Under the pieces are notes generated by a model. The model did no database searches. It worked only from the letters and a program-made list of their open reading frames with translations, and was not told where the DNA came from. DNA of 5,396 nucleotides from an uncultured Collinsella sp. (lineage in GTDB: Bacteria; Actinomycetota; Coriobacteriia; Coriobacteriales; Coriobacteriaceae), in NCBI GenBank assembly GCA_900553165.1, contig USCN01000101.1:1-5396 (forward strand). Direction: 5' to 3'. Within the stretch, counting starts at the first letter, position 1. Every line of letters begins with the position of its first letter. The translations under genes were made by a program, and so were the position numbers. Positions 1-4,907 of the stretch are shown here, piece after piece.

Positions 1-412
1 CGTAGATCTTGAACTGCTCGCTGCGGCCAAAGTGCATAAAGATGTTGCCGTTGTCGTACGTCGTTGCCACCCTCATGGTGCCGACCTCCTTTGCTGGCCA
101 TGCGGCCGTCGTCGTGGTGATGGGGGAGTATGCGATATTACCGCCCTCGATGACAATCGCTCGTCCATTGACCAACGCGTTTGCCACCTTGCGATGCGCG
201 CGGCTGCTGATTGCCGCCACCGTGGCGCGGGCGATGCCCATGTGCAGGGCGACGGCCTCCTGATTGAGGCCCTCCAGATCGCACAGGCGCAGTACTTCGA
301 GCTCATCGACCGTCATATCGATAGCGTCTCCGCTGGCAAGGCCATCGGGGGTAAAGCCGCGATATTCGGGGATGATCCCAACGCGGCGCAGTTTTTCGCG
401 TCTTCCAGCCAT
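1..412 (-). CDS. DUF134 (UPF0251) DNA-binding protein fused to a NifX/NifB-like domain, 3' end outside window
   Basis: Reading down from an ATG at 412 gives 137 residues with no stop before the window edge, so the C-terminal part is missing. Residues 1-92 match my memory of the DUF134/UPF0251 family: a basic N-terminus ending RRVG, then a sigma-region-4-like helix-turn-helix (about 33-80) with DELEVLRLCDLEGLNQEAV, MGIARATV and RKVANALVNGRA, closing with IEGG. A linker of about 20 residues rich in Thr and Ala follows. From residue 113 the sequence MRVATTYDNGNIFMHFGRSE is typical of the start of the dinitrogenase iron-molybdenum cofactor (NifX/NifB-type) domain. A GGAGAG ribosome site (421-416) lies just upstream. 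The likely role is a transcription regulator whose second domain senses or handles an Fe-S or metal cluster; this is inference. The gene diverges from thyA, and palindromes sit in its promoter region, suggesting autoregulation. Family call is secure; ligand and targets are unknown. Confidence 0.88.
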   Translation of the reverse strand, partial: MAGRREKLRRVGIIPEYRGFTPDGLASGDAIDMTVDELEVLRLCDLEGLNQEAVALHMGIARATVAAISSRAHRKVANALVNGRAIVIEGGNIAYSPITTTTAAWPAKEVGTMRVATTYDNGNIFMHFGRSEQFKIY

Positions 413-426
413 ACACTCTCCAAATC

Positions 427-438
427 TGACATATGTCA
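427..438. promoter_or_regulatory. Palindromic operator candidate, copy 1
   Basis: TGACATATGTCA is a perfect 12-bp palindrome centred at 432.5. It lies between the DUF134 gene start (412) and that gene's proposed -10 element (444-449), at about the expected transcription start. A bound protein there could block initiation. It shares the core CATATGTCA with a second copy 53 bp away. The obvious binder is the DUF134 protein encoded next to it, but that is inference. Confidence 0.55.
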
Positions 439-443
439 ACAAC

Positions 444-471
444 AGAATAGCGAACGTGCGGATTTGCGCAA
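444..471 (-). promoter_or_regulatory. Candidate sigma-70 promoter for the DUF134 gene
   Basis: On the minus strand, TTGCGC (471-466) and TATTCT (449-444) are separated by 16 bases. This is a reasonable -35/-10 pair about 30 bases upstream of the start codon region. The two palindromes flank it: one overlaps the presumed start of transcription and the other lies immediately upstream of the -35. TTGCGCAA (464-471) is itself self-complementary. No experimental support is available. Confidence 0.4.
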
Positions 472-475
472 GGAA

Positions 476-495
476 TTTCTGGCATATGTCAGAAA
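476..495. promoter_or_regulatory. Palindromic operator candidate, copy 2
   Basis: TTTCTGGCATATGTCAGAAA is a 20-bp palindrome with a single mismatched pair (482 against 489), centred at 485.5. It shares the CATATGTCA core with the copy at 427-438. The centres are 53 bp apart, close to five turns of B-DNA, so proteins bound at both would lie on the same face of the helix. It is upstream of both the DUF134 promoter candidate and thyA. Confidence 0.55.
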
Positions 496-537
496 ATGAG
501 GGCTTATGTTTGGGCTGTGGGGCCGCGTGCGCCTGGG

Positions 538-559
538 CTACAATGAATCTCGCTTGTAG
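538..559 (+). promoter_or_regulatory. thyA: Candidate -10 region of thyA inside a small inverted repeat
   Basis: TACAAT (539-544) is a five-of-six match to the -10 consensus and would place the transcript start about 28 bases before the thyA ATG. I see no convincing -35 at the right distance. The -10 is the left arm of a perfect inverted repeat, CTACAA (538-543) with TTGTAG (554-559), separated by 10 bases. This could be an operator or chance. Confidence 0.35.
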
Positions 560-568
560 GCGACTGAC

Positions 569-575
569 AGGAGGG
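569..575 (+). promoter_or_regulatory. thyA: Ribosome binding site that fixes the thyA start
   Basis: AGGAGGG ends three bases before the ATG at 579. This strong Shine-Dalgarno match decides in favour of that start. The same reading frame stays open back to position 264, but the extra residues do not resemble ThyA and lie antisense to the DUF134 gene. Confidence 0.85.
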
Positions 576-578
576 TCA

Positions 579-1427
579 ATGAGCAAAGCTGATCAACAGT
601 TTGTAACCATGTGCCGCGATATCTTGGACCATGGCACCACCACCGAGGGCCAAAAGGTCCGCCCGGTGTGGGAGGACGGCACCCCTGCCTATACCATTAA
701 AAACTTTGGTGTCACGGCGCGCTATGATCTGCGCGAGGAGTTCCCCGCGCTCACCCTGCGCCGTACGGCGCTTAAGTCTGCCATGGACGAGATTCTGTGG
801 ATCTATCAAAAGAAGTCCAATAACGTGCATGACCTCAACAGCCATATCTGGGATGAGTGGGCCGATGAGACCGGTTCCATCGGTAAAGCCTACGGCTATC
901 AGATTGGTCAGAAGAGCCATTACGCCGAGGGCGACTTCGACCAGATGGACCGTGTACTGTACGACCTTAAGCACACGCCGTATAGTCGCCGCATTATGAC
1001 CAATACGTACGTGTTTAGCGATCTGTCCGAGATGCACCTTTATCCATGCGCCTATAGCGTGACCTATAACGTGACGCAGCGTCCTCAGGACGACAAGCCG
1101 ACGCTCAACATGATTCTCAACCAGCGCAGCCAGGACATTTTAGCCGCGAACAACTGGAACGTGTGCCAGTACGCCATTTTGCTGATGATGGTCGCGCAGT
1201 CGGTCGATATGATTCCCGGTGAGCTGCTGCACGTGATCGCCGACGCCCATATCTATGATCGTCATGTCGATATCGTCCGCGAGCTTATCGAGCGTCCGCA
1301 GTTTGCGGCACCCAAGGTAACGCTCAACCCCGATGTGCATGACTTCTATGCGTTTACGACCGATGACCTGATCGTCGAGGGCTATGAGCACGGCCCTCAG
1401 GTCAAGAACATCCCCATTGCGGTGTAG
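579..1427 (+). CDS. thyA: Thymidylate synthase ThyA
   Basis: This cytosolic enzyme makes dTMP from dUMP, using 5,10-methylene-tetrahydrofolate as carbon donor and reductant and releasing dihydrofolate. The product has 282 residues, within the family range. Visible landmarks are EILWIYQ near 71-77, IWDEWADETGSIGKAYGYQI (90-109), the phosphate-binding SRR (136-138), catalytic Cys157 in LYPCAYS, the dUMP-binding QRSQD (182-186), the dUMP-contacting Asn194, HIYDRH (224-229) and a C-terminal IPIAV. The classic PPCH active site is replaced by YPCA, and the usual FN near residue 194 by WN. This resembles the streptococcal-type ThyA branch rather than the E. coli branch, and I judge the enzyme active. 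The start is set by a strong ribosome site. folA follows immediately and recycles the dihydrofolate product. Confidence 0.96.
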   Translation: MSKADQQFVTMCRDILDHGTTTEGQKVRPVWEDGTPAYTIKNFGVTARYDLREEFPALTLRRTALKSAMDEILWIYQKKSNNVHDLNSHIWDEWADETGSIGKAYGYQIGQKSHYAEGDFDQMDRVLYDLKHTPYSRRIMTNTYVFSDLSEMHLYPCAYSVTYNVTQRPQDDKPTLNMILNQRSQDILAANNWNVCQYAILLMMVAQSVDMIPGELLHVIADAHIYDRHVDIVRELIERPQFAAPKVTLNPDVHDFYAFTTDDLIVEGYEHGPQVKNIPIAV

Positions 1428-1436
1428 GTGACGCGC

Positions 1437-1955
1437 ATGACGTGTAAGCTTTCTGCCATCGTCGCCGTGTGTGACGACTGGGGTATTGGCTGCGAGGGCG
1501 ATATGGTGGTGTCCAATCGCGCCGATATGCGCCATTTTGTGGCCTGCACCAAGGGCTGCCCGGTTATCATGGGACGCAAGACGCTGCTGAGTTTTCCCGG
1601 CGGGCGTCCTCTCAAGAACCGCCGCAATATCGTGCTTACGCGCGATATAGGCTTTACCCGCGAGGGCGTCGACGTGGTGCATAGCGTTGACGAAGCGCTC
1701 TCTGCGGTTGCCGATGAGCTCGTTGCCTGGGTGATCGGTGGCGGCGATGTCTATCGGCAGTTTTTGCCGTACTGCGTGGAGGCCGAGGTCACTCATGACC
1801 ACTGCGTGCATGTCGTGGACACGTATTTTCCCGACTTGGACGCCGATCCCGCGTGGGAGATTGCGCAGCGTAGCGGGGTCGCGACGATTGCCGCCGGTGA
1901 GGGTGACGAGGGCGTCAATTATGAGTTCGTGACGTATCGTCGCATCGAGGCGTAA
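1437..1955 (+). CDS. folA: Dihydrofolate reductase FolA (divergent)
   Basis: The enzyme reduces dihydrofolate to tetrahydrofolate with NADPH, regenerating the cofactor that ThyA oxidises. The 172 residues are typical for DHFR. In order: the N-terminal strand KLSAIVAV, GIG (16-18), the substrate-binding acidic residue Asp30 in RADMRHF, VIMGRKT (43-49), NRRNIVLTR (61-69), the NADPH-binding VIGGGDVYRQF (99-109), and TYFP near 129-132. The family's usual LPW before the acidic residue, with its near-invariant Trp, is replaced by MVVSN. Clostridial-type DHFRs are also divergent there (LLF or similar), so the enzyme is probably functional, though inhibitor affinity may differ. An in-frame GTG at 1428 directly abuts the thyA stop. 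I prefer ATG 1437 because AGGTG (1426-1430) is six bases upstream. Translational coupling to thyA is likely either way. Confidence 0.92.
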   Translation: MTCKLSAIVAVCDDWGIGCEGDMVVSNRADMRHFVACTKGCPVIMGRKTLLSFPGGRPLKNRRNIVLTRDIGFTREGVDVVHSVDEALSAVADELVAWVIGGGDVYRQFLPYCVEAEVTHDHCVHVVDTYFPDLDADPAWEIAQRSGVATIAAGEGDEGVNYEFVTYRRIEA

Positions 1956-1997
1956 ATCGTCTGGCGTGAACGGTATCATCGTGTTGATTGAATGCAT

Positions 1998-2020
1998 GGG
2001 GCGGCGCTTAGCGTCGCCTC
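1998..2020 (+). terminator. GC-rich hairpin downstream of folA
   Basis: Ten consecutive pairs form between 1998-2007 and 2011-2020, with a TTA loop and two G-U wobbles (1999-2019 and 2004-2014). The stem is almost entirely G and C. Only GTTT follows instead of a real U-tract, so it may be a weak or factor-assisted terminator for the thyA-folA transcript, or a 5' structure of the next gene. Confidence 0.5.
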
Positions 2021-2064
2021 GTTTGGTATAGATGTGCTGTAAAGAAGGGTGCGGGCTGGCTGCT

Positions 2065-2979
2065 ATGACTGATGCCGTTGAGGTTCTGCGAATTGATTCG
2101 CTCGAGGACGAGCGGCTCGATGCCTACGTGCGACTGACCGAGCGTGAGCTTCGCTGCGTGCTGGAGCCGCAGAAGGGCATTTTTATCGCTGAGAGTGCCA
2201 AGGTCATCGAGCGTGCGGTTCGCGCCGGATATGAGCCGGTGAGCTTTCTTTTGGGCGAGCGCTGGCTCGACCAGATGATGCCGCTGTTTGACCAGCTTGT
2301 CGTGCGCGAGGGAGCGGGTCCGGTTCCCGTGTTCGTGGCCTCCATGGAGCTCATGGAGCAGTTGACGGGCTTTAACGTGACGCGCGGCGCGCTGGCGGCG
2401 TTCCGTCGCCCGCGTCAGATTCCGGTTGATGAGTTCTTGGGCGGCGTCGTCGTGGCGGTGGGGGATCGTCCGGTGCGCGTGTGCGTGCTTGAGGGTATTG
2501 TCGATCACACCAATGTTGGCGCGATTTTCCGCTCGGCTGCCGCATTGAACGTTGACGGTATTTTGGTCAGCCCGACGTGCTGCGACCCGCTGTGCCGTCG
2601 CTCGGCCCGGGTGAGCATGGGCACCGTGTTTCAGGTGCCGTGGACGCGCATTGGCAGCGAGGCTCGTGTGTGGCCGCATGATGGCCTGAGCGCGTTGCAC
2701 GATGCCGGCTTTTCGTGCGCCGCTATGGCGTTGACGGACGATTCCGTATCGCTGGACGATCCCGTGCTGCAGAAGATTGATCGCTTGGCGCTTTTTATGG
2801 GTACCGAGGGTGCCGGCTTGGGCGCCAAGACCATTGCCGGCTGTGACCGCGCGGTGCGCATTCCGATGGCGCACGGGGTCGATTCGCTTAACGTTGCCGC
2901 GGCGAGCGCCGTCGCCTTTTGGCAGCTGTGCCCGCACGTGAGCAATGAGTATCACTACCAGCCGGGTTTGTATCACTAG
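2065..2979 (+). CDS. SPOUT/TrmH-family RNA 2'-O-methyltransferase
   Basis: This is a probable S-adenosylmethionine-dependent 2'-O-ribose methyltransferase acting on rRNA or tRNA. From ATG 2065 it has 304 residues. An N-terminal substrate-binding region (about 1-125) precedes a SpoU/TrmH trefoil-knot domain with all three diagnostic motifs: NVGAIFRSA (150-158) holding the catalytic-type Arg, FMGTEGAGL (244-252), and IPMAHGVDSLNVAAA (266-280) holding the Ser-Leu-Asn signature. The target nucleotide cannot be read from the sequence. The start is uncertain: an in-frame ATG also lies at 2032, and neither has a well-placed ribosome site (the nearest purine run, 2041-2049, is about 15 bases before 2065). 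I chose 2065 because family-like sequence begins just after it and 2032 falls right behind the hairpin. It is probably transcribed separately from thyA-folA. Confidence 0.9.
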   Translation: MTDAVEVLRIDSLEDERLDAYVRLTERELRCVLEPQKGIFIAESAKVIERAVRAGYEPVSFLLGERWLDQMMPLFDQLVVREGAGPVPVFVASMELMEQLTGFNVTRGALAAFRRPRQIPVDEFLGGVVVAVGDRPVRVCVLEGIVDHTNVGAIFRSAAALNVDGILVSPTCCDPLCRRSARVSMGTVFQVPWTRIGSEARVWPHDGLSALHDAGFSCAAMALTDDSVSLDDPVLQKIDRLALFMGTEGAGLGAKTIAGCDRAVRIPMAHGVDSLNVAAASAVAFWQLCPHVSNEYHYQPGLYH

Positions 2980-2989
2980 GCAGTTTTCC

Positions 2990-3013
2990 GCACCGCGCTC
3001 TAATTCGGGGTGT
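2990..3013 (+). terminator. Weak hairpin downstream of the methyltransferase gene
   Basis: CACCGCG (2991-2997) pairs with CGGGGTG (3006-3012), with one G-G mismatch, an eight-base loop and an outer G-U pair; GTTTC follows. It lies just past the methyltransferase stop, so it may be a poor intrinsic terminator, but the stem is short and the T-run is minimal. Confidence 0.25.
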
Positions 3014-3093
3014 TTCGGTCGCCGCCAGTCGGTGCTAAGCTGGTTTTGGCTTTGGTTTTAAATTGCTGTTTTGCTGTTTGACGTATGCGTGTG

Positions 3094-3100
3094 GGGAGGG
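3094..3100 (+). promoter_or_regulatory. Ribosome binding site that fixes the MATE exporter start
   Basis: GGGAGGG ends three bases before GTG 3104, the same close spacing seen at thyA. It overrides an upstream in-frame TTG at 3071, which has no ribosome site and would add eleven residues unlike the family. Confidence 0.75.
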
Positions 3101-3103
3101 CGT

Positions 3104-4453
3104 GTGGCTAAGAAATCTACGGCTATCGATGTAACGCAAGGTGTCATTTGGCAGCAACTACTGTCGCTGTGCGTTCCCATCTTTTTTAGTTCGTTTTTTC
3201 AGCAGGCCTACACGCTTATCGGTACCTATATCGTCGGTCAGTTTGGCGGCAAACTCGCGTTGGGCGGCATTCAGGCCACGATGGTCCTCACCGAGCTCTG
3301 CATTGGCTTTTGCGTTGGCGTCGGCGCCGGCTGCGCGGTCATTACCGGTCAGTATTTTGGCCAGCACGATGATGAACGGCTGAGTCGTTCGGTCCATACC
3401 GCCATGACGCTCGCGCTGGTGGGCGGTATCGTTTTCTCGATTCTTGGCATAGTGTTCGTTGAGCCCATGCTGGTGCTTATGAACACGCCGCATGAACTAT
3501 TGGCCGAGGGCGTGGCCTATGCTCGCTGTTATTTTGCCGCGATGGTTGCGGCACTGCTGCTTAATATGGGAACCGCACTGCTGCGTGCCGTGGGCGACAC
3601 ACGCGGCCCCGCCGTGATCATTGCCTCTGGCTGCCTGGTTAACGTGGTGCTGGATATCATCTTTGTCGCTGTGTTGCATATGGAGGCGCTGGGCTGCGGC
3701 ATCGCAGTGGCGCTGACCATTTGCTCCAATGCAACGATGATCGTGTTTCGCATGATGCGCGCTCCGGGTGCATGGCGTCTTTCGCTGTCTAAGCTCGGCA
3801 TCGATCGCGGTATTTGCAAGAGTATGATCTCGTGTGGTCTGCCACTCGGTTTTCAATCGGCTGCCTATTCGATCTCGAACGTGCTGATCCAGGTGTCGGT
3901 TAATTCGTTTGGCGCCGATGTCACGACTGCTTGGGGTCTATCTGGGCGCCTGGATGGCATTATCTGGATGGTGACCGAGGCGCTCGGCGTATCGATCACT
4001 ACGTTCTCGGCGCAGAACTTTGGCGCGCGCAATTACGAGCGCATGCGCAAGGGCTACCATACGTCGCTCGTGCTGTCGTTTATGCTCATTGGTGGCCTGT
4101 CTGCCGTGCTGCTGGTGTTCTCGGGTCCGTTGTCGCGTCTGTTTGTCGACGATGCTTCGATTTCGGCGTACACCACGACGATTCTTCACTTTATCGCGCC
4201 GTTCTACGCGATTTTCTCGATTATCGAAAACGCGTCGGGCTCCATTCGCGGTGCCGGCGTGAGCTTGCAGCCCATGCTGCTCACGATTTTTGGCACCGTC
4301 GTGCTCAGGGTGATCTGGGTGTTTGCGATCATGCCCTTCGATCCGTCGCTTGAGCATCTACTGCTGGTCTACCCCGTAACCTGGCTCATCACCGCAACCA
4401 TGTTCACCATCTACCACCACAGCGGCAACTGGCTAGGCCGCGCCACCGCCTAG
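3104..4453 (+). CDS. MATE-family multidrug/organic-cation efflux transporter
   Basis: This is an integral membrane antiporter of the MatE (NorM/DinF-like) superfamily, which exports drugs or metabolites using a Na+ or H+ gradient. The 449-residue length is typical. A short basic N-terminus (MAKKS) is followed by about twelve hydrophobic stretches, starting near residues 14-34, and the family's two-fold internal repeat is visible. QYFGQHDDERL (83-93) corresponds to QNFGARNYERM (304-314), and LLRAVGDTRGP (159-169) to SIRGAGVSLQP (380-390). These are the cytoplasmic loops that follow helices 2 and 8 and the equivalent later loops. The GTG start is chosen on the adjacent ribosome site. The gene stands alone between the methyltransferase and a decayed region, so the neighbours give no hint of substrate. 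No membrane-interrupting frameshift is seen. Confidence 0.93.
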   Translation: MAKKSTAIDVTQGVIWQQLLSLCVPIFFSSFFQQAYTLIGTYIVGQFGGKLALGGIQATMVLTELCIGFCVGVGAGCAVITGQYFGQHDDERLSRSVHTAMTLALVGGIVFSILGIVFVEPMLVLMNTPHELLAEGVAYARCYFAAMVAALLLNMGTALLRAVGDTRGPAVIIASGCLVNVVLDIIFVAVLHMEALGCGIAVALTICSNATMIVFRMMRAPGAWRLSLSKLGIDRGICKSMISCGLPLGFQSAAYSISNVLIQVSVNSFGADVTTAWGLSGRLDGIIWMVTEALGVSITTFSAQNFGARNYERMRKGYHTSLVLSFMLIGGLSAVLLVFSGPLSRLFVDDASISAYTTTILHFIAPFYAIFSIIENASGSIRGAGVSLQPMLLTIFGTVVLRVIWVFAIMPFDPSLEHLLLVYPVTWLITATMFTIYHHSGNWLGRATA

Positions 4454-4476
4454 CTCATCCGTCGGATACCCCTGAT

Positions 4477-4545
4477 AAGTTGCGGTGAAATAGTTCCTGA
4501 AAAGTCCTTGCGGACCGTCAAACAAGTACTATTCCACCGCAACTT
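4477..4545 (-). repeat. Long imperfect palindrome, probable structured RNA or intergenic repeat element
   Basis: Arms 4477-4494 and 4528-4545 are 18 bases each and complementary except at one position (4488 against 4534). They flank a 33-base centre that contains its own small hairpin, 4503-4507 with 4512-4516. Read as plus-strand RNA, positions 4488/4534, 4497/4525 and 4503/4516 are A-C mismatches. Read as minus-strand RNA all three become G-U pairs, and the inner loop becomes GCAA, a GNRA tetraloop. The minus orientation therefore folds better: 18 pairs, an A-A mismatch, four more pairs, an internal loop and a five-pair capped stem. It lies between the convergent MATE gene and cobO remnant. 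No T-run follows in either direction and no target-site duplication is evident. It could be a REP/MITE-like repeat, a 3' UTR structure or an unconventional terminator. Confidence 0.7.
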
Positions 4546-4582
4546 CCTTATGAGCTTTAGGTGTTGGCGGATAACGAATCAA

Positions 4583-4830
4583 TTAGTATTCGATGCCTTG
4601 GCGGGCTAGGAGACCTTCATCGAAGTAGTGTTTGACGGGGCGCATTTCGGTTACTAGGTCGGCAAGGTCGGCGAGGGGTAGCAAGCCGCGGCCGGGGAGC
4701 ACGAGCTCCGTGGTGGCGGGCTTTATCGCAATCAGTTCCTCGACATCCTCTCGCGCCCCAAAGCAGCCGTCGTCTTGCCCTTGCCGTCGCCTGTATAGAT
4801 TTGAACCTTTCCGACTTACAGTGATGCCAT
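4583..4830 (-). pseudogene. cobO: cobO remnant: ATP:corrinoid adenosyltransferase with internal deletion
   Basis: Intact CobO/BtuR adenylates cob(I)alamin to make adenosylcobalamin. Here an ATG at 4830, with AAAGGA upstream, opens a frame reading MASL, a TAA stop at codon 5, then VGKVQIYTGDGKGKTTAALG, which contains the diagnostic Walker A loop of the family. At about 4756 homology jumps, in another frame, to the C-terminal part: EDVEELIAIKPATTELVLPG, then DLADLVTEMRPVKHYFDEG and ARQGIEY before a TAA at 4583. About 248 bases remain where roughly 170-200 codons would be expected, so about half the gene is missing, including the central region with the Walker B-type acidic motif. An early stop, a deletion and a frame change make it non-functional. 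A true short gene is very unlikely. Its promoter and context offer no sign of a rescuing second part. Confidence 0.88.
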
Positions 4831-4869
4831 CTCTGTCCTTTCGTGCCCGGCGTCGGTTTATCGTCGCTC

Positions 4870-4901
4870 GGGTTGGGTATTCTAGAAACCATTATCAACC
4901 C
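4870..4901. repeat. Nested inverted repeat upstream of ftsH
   Basis: GGGTTG (4870-4875) and CAACCC (4896-4901) form perfect outer arms. Inside them, GGT at 4876-4878 and ACC at 4888-4890 flank the self-complementary TTCTAGAA (4880-4887), with one unpaired A at 4879. It ends six bases before the ftsH start and lies upstream of the cobo-remnant start as well, so it could be an operator or leader hairpin. It does not match the CIRCE or HAIR heat-shock operators. Confidence 0.4.
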
Positions 4902-4907
4902 CAGTAG

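Noticed and set aside
434..439. Consensus TTGACA on the minus strand as a -35 element
   Set aside because: A matching -10 would fall on the start codon of the DUF134 gene; the hexamer is better explained as part of the palindrome.
264..578. N-terminal extension of thyA by 105 codons
   Set aside because: The extension is antisense to the DUF134 gene, has no ThyA-like sequence, and a strong ribosome site sits just before ATG 579.
1140..1997. Long minus-strand open frame (285 codons) opposite thyA and folA
   Set aside because: It is His/Arg/Asp-rich with no recognisable domain, typical of an antisense frame in GC-rich genes, and overlaps two clear genes.
2008..2976. Long minus-strand open frame (322 codons) opposite the methyltransferase
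   Set aside because: The composition is that of an antisense shadow, with no motif, and the plus strand carries all SPOUT signature motifs.
3063..3078. Tandem duplication of TTGCTGTT upstream of the MATE gene
   Set aside because: Two 8-base copies in a T-rich leader are easily produced by chance; no promoter or known operator matches.
4477..4545. Ordinary bidirectional intrinsic terminator
   Set aside because: The 33-base centre is too large for a simple terminator loop and neither side has a run of T residues.
4575..4592. CGAAT/ATTCG inverted repeat at the end of the cobO remnant
   Set aside because: Five-base arms overlapping decayed coding sequence; too short to claim a terminator or attachment site.
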